Assembly (NCBI RefSeq): GCF_004011695.2
Contig: NC_082413.1
Coordinates: 1,223,001-1,287,000, forward strand
Direction: 5' to 3'
Source of the DNA: Ascochyta rabiei
Taxonomy: Eukaryota > Ascomycota > Dothideomycetes > Pleosporales > Didymellaceae
DNA length: 64,000 nucleotides
A program made the translations under genes and the position numbers. Below are positions 23,718 through 34,659 of the stretch, piece by piece (position 1 is the first letter of the stretch; each line of letters begins with the position of its first letter). The notes below the pieces were generated by a model. The model was not told the DNA's origin, made no database searches, and saw nothing but the letters and a program-made list of their open reading frames with translations.

Positions 23718-24632
23718 GCTGGTCGGGGTCAAAAGAAGACTTCACAGTCGGAGCTGAATACACCAAGCCGAGCAGCAGCGCTTCACGACCGTGTGCCCGC
23801 GTAGGATCGAACCAATCCGGACGATATTCGTGTTGAGGCCTCACAATCACTCACGATCTCCTACCCTGATACTGGATCTATGGCGGCTGCATCTTTCTTT
23901 TACTCATATTTCCATCGTTCCTCGGCATTCGTCATGATCACTCACGACTCTCCTTGGTCTTCTGTACCTTCCTCGGCGGTTTGCATAGCGATAGCATTGC
24001 GCATTGAAGCGATTAGCGAAACCTCATCATCATTACCATGGGCCGGTTGTTTTACTTTGTTTGCTTCTCTTTTCCTTCTAGCGTCCGATGGCGCCACGCT
24101 GGTTCGGCCACATTGTTCCCTTTTTTTCCCTCTGGGTGGGACTGTCTCGACAAATTGCAAGAAAAGTTTCGGTGTCTCTTTTGCGAACAACGACGATGGC
24201 AAGGTTATGATAATAAAAGAAGAAAAAGATCACGACGACTGGCCCCACGGCCGCACGAAACCATTTACGATTACGACTTTCATAGACCGAATTCAAGTTC
24301 ACTCTGATAACTCACCGACTGAGATTGGATGCATGATTAAAGGTGCATGTGTGATCAGTATCTAATATTCTACAGCAGTTGTAATGAAAAAAAAACAAGG
24401 CGTCTCAAAAGTGCGTACAAACAGACACAGATGGTCGTTGCTCGTAGCGTGGAAAAGGAAAACCCCGAACATAGGTAACACAAACCTCTACCCAAACCCG
24501 ATGCCGAGCTCCACACTCGCTGTTGAGCCGAGAGAAAGTGTTTGCCTATGATGAATACCGCCTGACAAATGGTTCGCCGGAAACAGCATCATCATCACCG
24601 TCATCGGTGTCATTGTCACTATTGCCGGCGGC
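23718..24632. other. Convergent intergenic region
   Basis: Lies between the 3' ends of the dsRBD-like gene (plus) and the secreted PAN-type gene (minus). Open frames of 60-160 codons here have no recognisable content. Confidence 0.5.
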
Positions 24633-27184
24633 CTACCTTCGAATGGTATCGATCCCAAAACGCTCATGCCTAGCATCAAAGCTAAGTCGCAGACCGTTCC
24701 GAATCTTGGTCTCCAGGTGCGAGTACTCGAAGACTACAATGCACATCAGTGTCACTCGAGAAAGAAAAATGGTTAGGCAGACTGAGACTTACACGCTCCA
24801 GATGCGCTTTGCAAACCAACTGAAGCCGAGATACCTCGATCGGGGATCGTGCCATAATCCAGGACGATGTGGCTGTTTTCGTTTTCGAAGAAGGTGGCTG
24901 AAAAGCTCCAGACCCGGCCATCGAAAACTGGACCAACCGTTTGGTAGCGACCAAGTTTCCAGGAGAATACGACTTTGCGCGATCCCTCCTGCCCGCAGAT
25001 ACTGTAGGCCATGTAGTGACTTTGGCTCGGGAAGATGTAAAGATCATCCCAGTAGACGAAGAGGGCTGTTTCGGACGGAAAATCGGTAGCAGGAATGTCG
25101 TTGCGGTCGTTGTTGTATTGACCCGTGGCGAAGTCACCAAGCGTGATGATGCCATTTGACGTCGGGTGCACGTTGGAGCTGCAGTTGTCGTATATGCAGA
25201 TCTCAAAAGGTAGACTGATGTTGTAATAGATGTCGTCGACCTTGTAGGAAGAGTTGAAGAAGGATCCAGAGATAAGCGTTGGTGGTGAATCGTCATCACA
25301 GACGGAGGCGCTTGAACAATCAACGATCGGTCGCACAGTCGCGTCGGGAGTGGCAGAGTAGGTTGTTGTTTGTGTGACTGTGTCGACGATTTGGGAGCAG
25401 GCGCTTGAGATGTCGCGGTAATCTCGTCCTTGGAAGAACGCAGGCGTTAAAGCTGTTTGGCGTTTGTCGAGAACAGGAATGGATACTGCCGGTGGTGTCG
25501 TTGTAGGCGCAGAACCATCTGTCGAGGACGTGAGAGAGCCGGTTTCTCTGACCGCTAGTTGCGAGATGGCTTCTGAGGTGGCCGAAGAGTAGGCCCCAGC
25601 AATGGAGAGGTCTTTGGCAGATATTGTGACTTCAACTGGCACACTACCCGTAATGGCAGGATCAGCGATCTTGTCTGGAAAGACAGCAACAACGGCTCCG
25701 ACGACTTCGCCCGCATCATTCTCACGTTTACGCAGATCTGATGAGATGGAGACAATCGGCTGGAACGAGGTGGTGGACGAGACCTCAGGAGTAGGGGTAA
25801 TACTAGTGCCCTTAGTTGTAGTGGTGACTGCAGCAGTACTGCAGACCTCAGAAGTGGCCGTATTGGTAATCGTTGTGCTGACCGTAGCAGGTCCAGCATA
25901 CGAGATGTAAGAAGTGCAGAAAACGCTCGCGATATAGTCGTCGCGTAGGCCAGCAAGGTCTGCAGGACATATCGGAGACGTAACTTCAGTATTGTTGTGG
26001 AAGAATTCGCTAGAAGATATTGTATAACGGTTACCGTCACCATCATACTGCCCACTGTTGTTGGCGTACAGCTCAGGGTCCCAGAATTGAGAGTACATGG
26101 CGCAATATTGACCCTGCGAGATGAAGTTCTTGCTCACGATGAATGTGTTGTAAAACTTGCACAGCCTCGGAGGGATCTTCGAGTCTACAGGATGGTGATC
26201 AACGTTGTACTGAGTGGTGGCGTCACAAATGGCGGCACAGCGCTGTCTGTCGAACGGGCCGTCTGACCAGAGCCTCATACCCATGTATGAGTCGTTGCCA
26301 TTGCAGTCGAGGGGGGCCAAGATTGCAAACGAAGAGAGGCGATTAAGTGATGAGCTCGCAACATAGCCATTTGATGCCCTGATGATACAGTCAGATGGTG
26401 CTTCGAAGGAGCATCTCATAAGTTATATTCGTCTTACGTGATTACGACATGGAACTGCTCTCGGTATTGACCCTCATTGAGAGCGTTGTCTGTAGATACC
26501 GGCCCTCCCCACAGGGCACAGAACGGATTGACTAGCGCTGGAGGATCTAGACAGTCTGTGCCTGGTACTTGGCTCGGGCCACGTTCAAGGTAGATGTTGA
26601 AGGCCTGGCAGCCCAGCGTACTTGTACAGATGTTGGCACACTCGGAGACGTTGTACGTCGACAACATGCGGTATCTAGCCACAGTAAGCATGAGTCATCA
26701 GGAACGCCTTCTTAGCTCACCCCATGTAACCGTTGGCCTGAGAAGCATTTTTCAGATTCCGGAAGACCTGAGTATAGCCCGCAGGAGTGATGGCGTTCAC
26801 TGCCTGATCTTGCAAGGCTGCATCGTTCAGGAACTTTCCGACACGGTCGGTTACTGTGTCCTCTGGAGAATCGTAGAGAGTACCATGTAGAGTCTGGCAT
26901 ATCGGCACTAGCACTTGAAATGTTACTGCCGGCTCATCGCGCTTCTGTAAGACGTCGCCTGTGTTGAAACGCTCCTTTCCCGGGTCGGCGACCGGGGTTT
27001 CTAAGACGGCCGCTACCACATCTGCAATGGCTGTAGCCTGGTTGTATTCCACAGTCTGTGCCTGTTGATAAAGGTTGATTGTAGCGGTGGAGAGTGTTTG
27101 AGCCTCGATGTAGTCAAGATCGAGGGTCTGTGAGGAGACGAGACTGCTGAGCCCAGCAAGAACAGCAATGGCACAGGTGCGCAT
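24633..27184 (-). CDS. Large secreted protein with PAN-like modules and Kex2-type sites
   Basis: Predicted 795 residues from exons 26721-27184, 26438-26674, 24793-26378 and 24633-24733; introns 46, 59 and 59 bp. A signal peptide (MRTCAIAVLAGLSSLVSS) targets it to the secretory pathway. A PAN/apple-like Cys-rich module follows at about 155-340 (NVSECANICTSTLGCQAFNI, then FDRQRCAAICDATTQYNV). Next come a Thr/Ser-rich stretch and a C-terminal beta-rich domain with many N-glycosylation sequons (about 560-790). Dibasic Lys-Arg pairs at 81-82, 451-452 and 539-540 could be cut by Kex2. A cell-wall or extracellular adhesion role is suggested by architecture only. The last exon adds FFEYSHLETKIRNGLRLSF and ends at 24633. 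Confidence 0.78.
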
Positions 27185-28742
27185 TTTATCGAGACTCACT
27201 GTGCAGCAGGCTGGAGTAGCTGCGACTCACTGGCCTTTTGATCGAAGAGAACGAGAATTCAAAGTCTTTTTATATAGCTCCTCAATTTCAGCAAGGATTT
27301 GTAGTCGCATCAGTAAGTCTTCCAAGTGACACATTAGAGCTGCGAGTGAGAAGGCTGAGATCTGGGCTGACTTTTGTGCTGGTCTTCCATGGTCTGACTA
27401 AGGAAGCCACTTGGGCCATAATAGATGAGACAGTGGCATATCGGTAGCTTGTGTTGTTCTGCCGAAGGTCTTGTGGTTAGCATGCAACAAGCAGTGGAGT
27501 CTACTAGCTATGCATTTTGAATGAGAGACTTGTAGGTTCGTCTCTAGCACGACTGTTCCAAAGCCACTGACTTTAAGACGGCTCCACAGGCAAGTGCCGC
27601 TTCATCTGCTGGTATCAGCCTCACGCTTAGTAAATGAAGTCGAGGAGTGGAGTACTGAAATGGTCTTGGCATGATAGTGGTTCATTGGGAGAGTGCTGAC
27701 TCGTAGGATGCCGACCATCTTACCCACAGAAAGATTCTACGGATACTCCTCAGCCCTGGGAATGTATTAGCCGGACTGCTTACACAGAGTGGCACCGTAT
27801 AAACAAGATTGCTGCCCGAAGGCAGTAGGTGATCAACTTCTTTCGACCGGGCAGAACCTGTACGAGTAGATGTTTGGTGTTATAGGGAGCTATCTGTTGT
27901 GCTAGCCGTTCTCCATGGACGCTGGTGGACAACAGCCCAGGTCCATTTAGCGAGTAGATCTCCACCAAGGCATGTGGAGGTTCGAGAAACGGAGGAAAGG
28001 AGGCCAATGCAGGCAATGGAGGCGAGCCTCATACTGTTTGAGTGGTACAAGTGACTGAGAGGCTTGTACGCATTGAACGTCCTCACTCTGGTTCGATGCT
28101 GTCGTGTTGCAACGTGACTGGGGACAGTAACCGACGTCAAGGCGAGTCACCACGAACAGCATGGAGGAAGTTCCACTGTGTGGCTACGTCGAGGGCACCT
28201 GCCATGAGATGCTGCCATAGCGTCACCGTGGTTTGAAGACACCTGAACACTTCGACTGTCCTCCCAACGAGTCTCTCCGCCACGTTTACGTGCGTACAAA
28301 AGATGTGTCTGGACTGTTACTAAAGTCGGCGTAGCCTTCGCCCTGTTGGGAGGCAAGGGAGGATCATCGATCGACCTTCGGCATCCACAATATTGGGCAG
28401 ACTTGTACACCGGTACTCATCCCCGCTATTCGTGGGGTTTTGCGGACCACGAGTCGTGAGAGAAGATCTAATGCAAAGGAAGTGCTTGGCGGTCGCAGTT
28501 GGTTATGATTACACAGTGGTACATGGTCCGATTCGGTCAGCCAGCAAAGAAATAAGATTCGCTCAACTTTTCTTTCAAGCCTGACCCGCATGCTGCTAAA
28601 CGGCGGCTGCATGCAATCCAAATACAAGTCTATGACAGTAACGCTTGCTTGCGTTACGTGGTGTTACACAAGGGAGAATTGCCTGAAGAGGCTGCCTTTG
28701 ATGCGGGCCAAGTCTTGTTGGACCCAGACGAGCTTCAACGGC
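27185..28742. other. 1.6-kb intergenic region
   Basis: Between the start of the secreted protein gene and the 3' end of TAM41 (both minus). No gene is supported. A stretch near 27470-27580 has weak tRNA-like boxes and was rejected. Confidence 0.5.
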
Positions 28743-30104
28743 TCACTTCATCTTGCTCTTCTCACGCTTTTCTTGCAAATACCTCCAGGCCTTCTGAGGA
28801 CCCGCTGTGAGCGGGCCCTTTAGACTCTGCACGGTAGACGGCCATTTGACGGTCTGGTTGACTGCCTTTGTGACCATTTCTGGCAGATCCTTCTCGGCTG
28901 CGATTCGCTTGTCAAAGGCGCTGGCTACCTGCTTCTTGACACCACCTTTGGCGTCCTCGTCCGTGCTCGCTTCCAGCATGTCCTTGTATTCACGCCCGGG
29001 GATGCCGAACTTGCCGCGGTACAGGAAGTAGATCTTCTCGCGAAACTTCTTGGGCAAGCGGCGCACCATGTTGGCGCGTCGCTCGGGGTCCATGTCCTGC
29101 GTGAGCTTCAGGTCCAGCTTGATGTCATCGACCCAGTCTGGTTTGGCCAGCGCGTGGGCGTCGGCGTACTGGATGTTGGGGAGGGACATGATGAGATCGT
29201 GGTAGAGCAGTCTGAAGTTGCGGATCTGGTGGGTGACGATGTTGTCGATCTTCTTTGGGTTCTCGCTGCCATACTGCATGCGCGGGTCGCCCTGGTAGCT
29301 CAGGCCGGTGATGGTCGAGTACAGCTCCTTCTCGGTGAAGGAGGGCGGCAGCAGCAGGAGGGCACAGCGGACGGCGGACAGCAAGTTGCGCTGGTTGGCG
29401 AGGCGGATATTGGGCTCCTCGTGCAGGATCTTGCAGGGCTTATGCAGGCGGCCGGCGAGGTACAGCGTGTCCCACTCGGTAAGATCGCGCAGGAGCGTCT
29501 CGAAGTTGACGACGCCGTACTTGATCATGGTGCCGTTGACGGTGATATAGGGGTTGAAGTAGACGCCGGCGCCGTAGCGGTCCTGGACGTGGCTGACGAC
29601 GCCGGAGCCCAGGGAGCCGAGGAACGAGTAGTGGTCGCGGTGCTCGCGCAGGTTGAGCGAGTGGAAGTGTTGCGAGTAGCGCGGCGTCAGGATGAAGTCG
29701 ATCATCTTGCCGCCGCCCTTCTGCCACTTGAGGATCGCCTCGGGCGGGTGGGGGTGCGGCGATTGCGTCGTGAGCGAGGCCGTGGCCGACGACTGGGGGA
29801 AGACGCCGGAGCCGTAGGCAAAGGCGTAGGTGATGGGCGGGAACTGGCGCAGGATGCCGCGCAGCGAGCGCTTGAACTCCTCATTGGTCTGGATCAGCTG
29901 GTTCTTGCCAAAGTCCTTGTGCGGCAGCTGCGAGAAGTCGGACAGCGTGGGGGCTTGGTCCTCCCATTCCGTGGTTGCCGGGCTGCTGTTGCTGCTGGGC
30001 TGCGATGCGGTGAAGCCACGACGGCCAGGGAGCAGCAGCGGCTGCCGGTGCCACGCTGTCCGTGCTGTGCGCCTTGTTCGTACTAATGGGCGGAATTGAT
30101 ACAT
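28743..30104 (-). CDS. tam41: Mitochondrial CDP-diacylglycerol synthase TAM41/MMP37
   Basis: Predicted 453-residue intronless protein of the Mmp37/Tam41 family. It makes CDP-diacylglycerol from phosphatidic acid and CTP at the matrix side of the inner mitochondrial membrane, feeding cardiolipin synthesis. An Arg-rich, acid-poor N-terminus (first ~30 residues) fits a mitochondrial presequence. The nucleotidyltransferase signature is seen as YAFAYGSGVF (Gly98-Ser99-Gly100) and KMIDFIL (Asp136). Family blocks follow: HYSFLGSLGSG, DRYGAGVYFNPYITVNG, TMIKYGVVNFETLLRDL and LYLAGRLHKPCKIL. Its start faces BIR1 across 355 bp of repeat-bearing DNA. Identification is firm. Confidence 0.94.
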   Translation of the reverse strand: MYQFRPLVRTRRTARTAWHRQPLLLPGRRGFTASQPSSNSSPATTEWEDQAPTLSDFSQLPHKDFGKNQLIQTNEEFKRSLRGILRQFPPITYAFAYGSGVFPQSSATASLTTQSPHPHPPEAILKWQKGGGKMIDFILTPRYSQHFHSLNLREHRDHYSFLGSLGSGVVSHVQDRYGAGVYFNPYITVNGTMIKYGVVNFETLLRDLTEWDTLYLAGRLHKPCKILHEEPNIRLANQRNLLSAVRCALLLLPPSFTEKELYSTITGLSYQGDPRMQYGSENPKKIDNIVTHQIRNFRLLYHDLIMSLPNIQYADAHALAKPDWVDDIKLDLKLTQDMDPERRANMVRRLPKKFREKIYFLYRGKFGIPGREYKDMLEASTDEDAKGGVKKQVASAFDKRIAAEKDLPEMVTKAVNQTVKWPSTVQSLKGPLTAGPQKAWRYLQEKREKSKMK

Positions 30105-30459
30105 GTTGTGCTGAGGGCGGTGCCTGAGGCTGCTGGAAGCGCAGAGAGCTGCGTGACGTAAGCACGCGCTAGGTAGTACGTTGCACCGTGCTGTTGTTGC
30201 GCTGCTGTTGCGCGCTGCTGTTGCTGCGGCCGTGTTTACATCGCGCCTGCCCCCCCCAACGACCGCGCCTTCCCCCCCAACGACCGCGCCTTCCCCCCCC
30301 CAACGACCGCGCCTTCCCCACCACTCTGCCCACCACGCCCTGTGCCATCGAGTGCGAGCACTGCGACACTGGACGCGACTACGTCGACATCGTCACAATC
30401 CACGCGCCACACCCTCGAAACACATCGAACACGCCGACTCACGACAGCGTCCAGGAGCC
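30105..30459. other. Divergent promoter region TAM41 / BIR1
   Basis: Head-to-head intergenic segment containing a C-rich 21-bp repeat (separate entry) and CTGTTGTTG-type simple sequence. No coding feature is called. Confidence 0.6.
30249..30322. repeat. C-rich 21-bp minisatellite in TAM41/BIR1 promoter
   Basis: Three copies of AACGACCGCGCCTT followed by 7-9 C residues start at 30258, 30279 and 30302. Spacing is 21 and 23 bp, varying only in C-run length. Confidence 0.93.
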
Positions 30460-32235
30460 ATGGCGGCCTCTCTCGCGTGCCTGCAGGCGCGTATCGACAC
30501 CTTCGCCGCACCCGCCCCTTCCAAATCCAGGCGCACGTCCTCCAAGTCGAAAAAGGCGCCCGCCAAGTCCAAGCACGTCTGGCCATTGGCAGCCCCGTCC
30601 GCGCACGACCTCGCCTTTGCCGGCTTTGTTTGGAAACCGACGACTGCCAGCCCAGACAATGTCCAGTGCTTCTCCTGCCATTGCCAGCTCGATGGCTGGG
30701 AGGAAAACGACGTCCCTGCTTATGAACACCTCACACACTCGCCAAGCTGCGGGTTCGCCGTCGTCACATGCATCCGTCTGCGCACGGGAGACCCTGGCAG
30801 GAGCGAAGAGGATCCCATCTGCGATGCCATGATGCAGGCGCGTCGCGACACATTTGGCGACGCGTGGCCGCTCGACAGCAACGCCGGCTTCCCCAGCATC
30901 GAGCAGGTAGGCTGCTGTTTCACCCACCCCCGTCTCTTGTATGGCTAACACGACGTGCAGCTGGTCGAGGCGGGCTGGTACTATGACCCCACGCTCGACA
31001 CTCCCGACGGCGCTACGTGTGCATACTGCTCCCTGTCGCTGGACGCCTGGGATGTCGGTGATGACCCCATGGAAGAGCACCGACGACGCGCGTCCGACTG
31101 TCTGTTCTTCGCACTCAAGGACCTGTACCATCCTGCGCCAAAGCCTGCCACCAAGAAGGGCAAGCGCGCGTCCACACGCACATCGTCCGCAAGCACAGCT
31201 TCCAAAGCACGGGGCAAGAAGCGGACTAGCGAGCAAATTGACGACTCCCTCGTCAGCGTCTCGGAAAAGCCCACGCGCGGCAAGAAGCGCGCAAGCACGT
31301 TCATCGACAACACAGTCGACCATGTGGTTGAGAAACCCAGCCGCAGCAAGAAACGCGCAAGCACCCTGATCGACAACACCGTTGACGACGTTGCTGAGAA
31401 GCCCACACGTAGCAGAAAGCGTGTAAGCGAGCAGATTGACGACACAATCGACCATGTCAGGCCCAAATCTACTCGTGCCAAGAAGGGCGCCAGCGAGCAA
31501 GTCGACACCACAACCGAAGAAATCATCGAGAAGCCCGCGCTTGTGCCCAAAGCGAAGAAGGCTGCGGCCAAAGCCAAGCCTGCATCCACGCGCACATCCA
31601 CTGCAAGCGCAACCACAGAGTCACGCAGCAAGAAGCGCACGAGCGACCAGATGGACGACACAGAAGCCGTCGAGACCACACCCAAGCGCATAAGATACAG
31701 CAGCATCTCAAGCTTGCCCGATTCTTTGCCCGCCGGTACGCCTAAGACGATGCCCACAGAGCTTGCCGAAGCAGAGCCCATGGAGAGGGAGTCTGTCGAA
31801 GCCGAGGCAACGGACTTGGAGGCCGACATGTCCAGCTTGCCTGCGTCTCTCCTCGTGGGAACCCCTAAGAAGACACCGACGAGGACGATGACGCCAGAAC
31901 GTGGTCAGCAGACGGAGACGGAGACGTGGCAGCCTATTGACATGGAAGCATTCTTCAGCAACCCGGAGGCGGTCCGTGGGTTCATGAATGACGTGGTTAT
32001 CGACGCCGGTCTTGACGCGGTCGTGGCGGCTGGAGCCAAAGCCGAGGATCTTCAAGCTACCGTGCTGGGCGGCCTTACCAGGTCTGAGAAGGACATGTCG
32101 GTGGAGCAATGGGTGCTGTACAACGCCAAAAGGGGCGAGGAGAAGCTGAGGCAAGCATGCGAGCAGCAGATTCTGGCATTTGAAGAGCAAGCGATGCGCG
32201 CAAGGGCGGCTATTGAGGGTTTGGCGACGTACTGA
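30460..32235 (+). CDS. bir1: BIR1/survivin-family chromosomal passenger protein
   Basis: Predicted 573 residues from exons 30460-30906 and 30961-32235 (54-bp intron inside BIR2). Two BIR zinc modules are complete: Cys70-x2-Cys73-x16-His90-x6-Cys97 and Cys169-x2-Cys172-x16-His189-x6-Cys196. There is no caspase-related or RING domain, so this is the mitotic Bir1/Cut17 type. It is expected to join INCENP (Sli15/Pic1), Borealin-like protein and Aurora kinase at centromeres and the spindle midzone. Residues about 233-342 form five contiguous 22-residue repeats, each opening with a basic cluster before Ser/Thr, with a sixth unit further on. The C-terminal ~100 residues (PIDMEAFFSNPEAVRGFM through AIEGLATY) form the helical region conserved in fungal homologues, probably the passenger-complex binding part. 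Confidence 0.93.
31210..31539 (+). repeat. Five 66-bp (22-residue) repeats in BIR1
   Basis: Unit starts at 31210, 31276, 31342, 31408 and 31474. Consensus is R-G/S-K-K-R-A/T-S-x-x-I-D-D/N-T, then about five residues, then EKPT. A related isolated unit begins near 31624. The repeats are divergent in nucleotides but clear in protein. Confidence 0.9.
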
Positions 32236-32686
32236 GACGACTGCACTGGGCATTTGGATGGCGTTCTGTCGTTGTTTATGATACCCTGGGGGGCATTGAG
32301 GAGTTTTGAGAATTGGATTCTGGGTAGGGGTGCTTGGATTCTGGTGCTTGGTGTTAAGTTTGGACGTTTAGACGTGGATCTTATGCCGCTGTCGTCTTCG
32401 TAGTCTCCTGCAAGTAGCATCCCCACCTCTCTTCGCGGCTTGCGCTGGCTTCAGTTGCAGTCGCCCAGAAAGGGCTGGCTCCAGGGTGATCCAACATAGC
32501 CAGGGGAGGGGTGGGTTGAAGCGGAAGCTGGAAGCAATGAAGCCGCTACACAACATGATGAGTCTGGCCTTGTTCGTTCAACCTCGTCTCATCGCTTTGA
32601 GATGCGCTGGAGCTACGTAGAGTCCTGACACAGGTGGTTTGCTCCGGGAGCAGCAGCAGCACGTCTCCTTCCATTTCTGACGCCGT
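32236..32686. other. Convergent intergenic region BIR1 / COG7-like
   Basis: 3' regions of two converging genes. No gene is seen. Confidence 0.55.
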
Positions 32687-33220
32687 CTATTCAACGAACC
32701 CTCGTATCCTACCGAGATTCTCCAGGAACCCACCTCGTCCCTGCTCTTTGGCCGGTGCCTGCTTCTCCTTTACGCTGCCGCTGCGCTGCGGCTTCGCTCG
32801 AGTCTTCTCCCTCTCTTTCTGGGCCTCTCTCTGCTTCTCTTCGGCCACCTTGGCTAAGCCCTCTACGAACTTGCCCCTCGCCTTCTCCTCGGCTGTGCCC
32901 TTCCACACCAGCGCCAGGTCCCTGAGCGCCTGGATCCTAGCCTCGGCCTTGGCGGGCCCCTGCTCTGGATCCCCCGTGATCAGGTCGGCGATTTCAGAGC
33001 GCAGAGCAGCGGCGAAGTCTTTGCCGCGCTGCTCGAGCGAGGCGTTGTCGCTGCCAGGCTCGGGGGCGGAGACGCTGATCAGAGAGGAGCCGAGGGAGAT
33101 GTCCGAGGGGGGGATGGTCCAGTGCATGGCTTCGCCAAAGACTTTGATCACCGTCTCGAGGCGCGTGCGGACGGTCGTGAGGGTGCGGAGGGAGATGATG
33201 TAGTCTGGTGTGGTGTCGGC

Positions 33221-33257
<37 letters not shown>

Positions 33258-33769
33258 GCAGTGGCTGATGAGGGCAGGGGCTGTGCGGCGTCTTGCATTG
33301 CCTCTGTAGCTGCAGCGCCATGGCTGTGCTGGGTCTCGGACGGACTCTTGCTGGACGCTGTTCCGTCTTTGGTTGCGTCCGTGGACAGCCCGCCGGGCAG
33401 GAACTTGGCCATGTCGTCTTTCAGTCCATCTTTCAGCACGTCGGTGAGCCCGGTGGTCTCGCCGCGCAGCACCTCGACCTCGTAGGCCAGTCGCCCTCCG
33501 CTGCGCAGAATGTCGTCGGTCAGCTGGGTGAGGACGGCGGAGAGTCGCGTGGTCTGCGCATTGAGCTGTGAAAGCAGGTCCTGCGTCTGCGACGAGAGGT
33601 CCGCTAGTGAGACCGAGGTGCCTCTGGCCGGCCGCCCACCCAGCGAGAGCGCAGGCAGCGTGGCATTCAGATATTCAGCGGGGTCGAAGTGGGACGGCAG
33701 GAAGGCGACGAGGGCTGGGTCAGAGACGTGGCTGGATTTGGCCGCCGGCTTATCTTCTGCGACCGCCAT
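32687..33769 (-). CDS. cog7: COG7-like subunit of the conserved oligomeric Golgi complex
   Basis: Predicted 360-residue intronless protein. The N-terminal opening DPALVAFLPSHFDPAEYLNA followed by a coiled-coil stretch (LSSQTQDLLSQLNAQTTRLS, then AVLTQLTDDILRSGGRLAYE) matches the N-terminal helical region of fungal COG7-type tethering subunits. These work with the other lobe-B subunits in retrograde vesicle docking at the Golgi. A long Ala run lies about 170-183. The C-terminal third is highly charged and coiled-coil-like (AEEKQREAQKEREKTRAKPQ). It is much shorter than animal COG7, which is usual for filamentous fungi. Assignment rests on N-terminal pattern only; another COG subunit remains possible. 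Confidence 0.62.
33217..33262 (-). repeat. GCC trinucleotide run encoding polyalanine
   Basis: About 13-15 consecutive Ala codons (mostly GCC, then GCT) in the COG7-like frame. Confidence 0.9.
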
Positions 33770-34659
33770 GGCGAGGGGTGCAGCAAACGGACGCTATGGC
33801 GGCGCGACTCCTGGTTCCTGGTTGCTGGTTCCTGGTTCCTGGTTCCTGGTTTTCTGGTATATGAGGATGAGGATGAGGATGAGGATGAGGATGGAGATGG
33901 GGATGAGGCTCAGCTAGCCGAGCCACCTGCCCCGGAACACTGGCCGCTGCCGCGTCTTAATTAGTGGGGGAGGGGCAGCTTGACGCGCCGGAGCGGGACT
34001 GGCGCGCATCATGGCTGGTGCTCGACGCGTCTTACAAGGCGGACGCTCTTCGCTTCTTGCTAGCTCCTCGTCGTGACCGTCGACATGCTTGTTTGCCTGT
34101 TGACGGTGAAGGGCCCACGGGTACGTACACCGACAGGCTTGTGCGGGGTGCCCTAGGACAGCTCGCGCTAGCGCTCTGCTGCCTGGAAAGGCTTCAGTCG
34201 CCGCTTCAGTCGCCGCTTCACCAAGGGGCGCGGTCGTCCGTCAATCAGACACAGTCAGTCGTGCGAGAAGCAATCGAGCAATGAAGCAGTAGCCATGCCA
34301 AGAAAGAGCCCGTGAACCCTCAGAGCTCCCTCAGACAGCGCTCACCTCCGCTCTGCCGCTGCTACTTCTCCTCGCTTCTCTGTACCACTTGCTCTCGCTT
34401 TGTCTCCGCGTGTCAAACTCCTGCTGCACGGCAACAATCATACGCTCCTTCACACGACGCAAAAGCATTGATACCACACCGCCCCGTCCCCGCAACTGAC
34501 CGCGCCTTATTCAAGACCTTCTCTCGCTTGGCACCTTCCAACGCAACGCCGACTGGCTCTCCACTCTGCTCAACCTCCCAGCTTGACCAACCACGAACCC
34601 AGCCTGCACCAGCGACCTCCAGCCTCAACCCCAGTGACTCCACCGCCAGCTCGCCCCGC
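33770..34659. other. Divergent promoter region COG7-like / PARP-E2
   Basis: Head-to-head intergenic region of 890 bp. The left edge has two simple repeats (separate entry). The right half, 34312-34659, stays open in frame with the PARP-E2 start and could encode an N-terminal extension from an ATG near 34312, which I judge to be leader. Confidence 0.5.
33808..33892. repeat. Heptamer and hexamer repeats upstream of the COG7-like gene
   Basis: About six imperfect copies of TCCTGGT (33808-33857) followed by GAGGAT hexamers (33863-33892), starting 39 bp before the COG7-like ATG. Confidence 0.9.

Noticed and set aside
27470..27580. Weak A-box/B-box-like words (TGGTTAGCATGC, AGGTTCG)
   Set aside because: No consistent cloverleaf could be drawn; possibly chance or a very old relic.
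29154..30086. 310-codon plus-strand frame
   Set aside because: Entirely antisense to TAM41, whose protein is clearly conserved; this is codon-bias mirroring.
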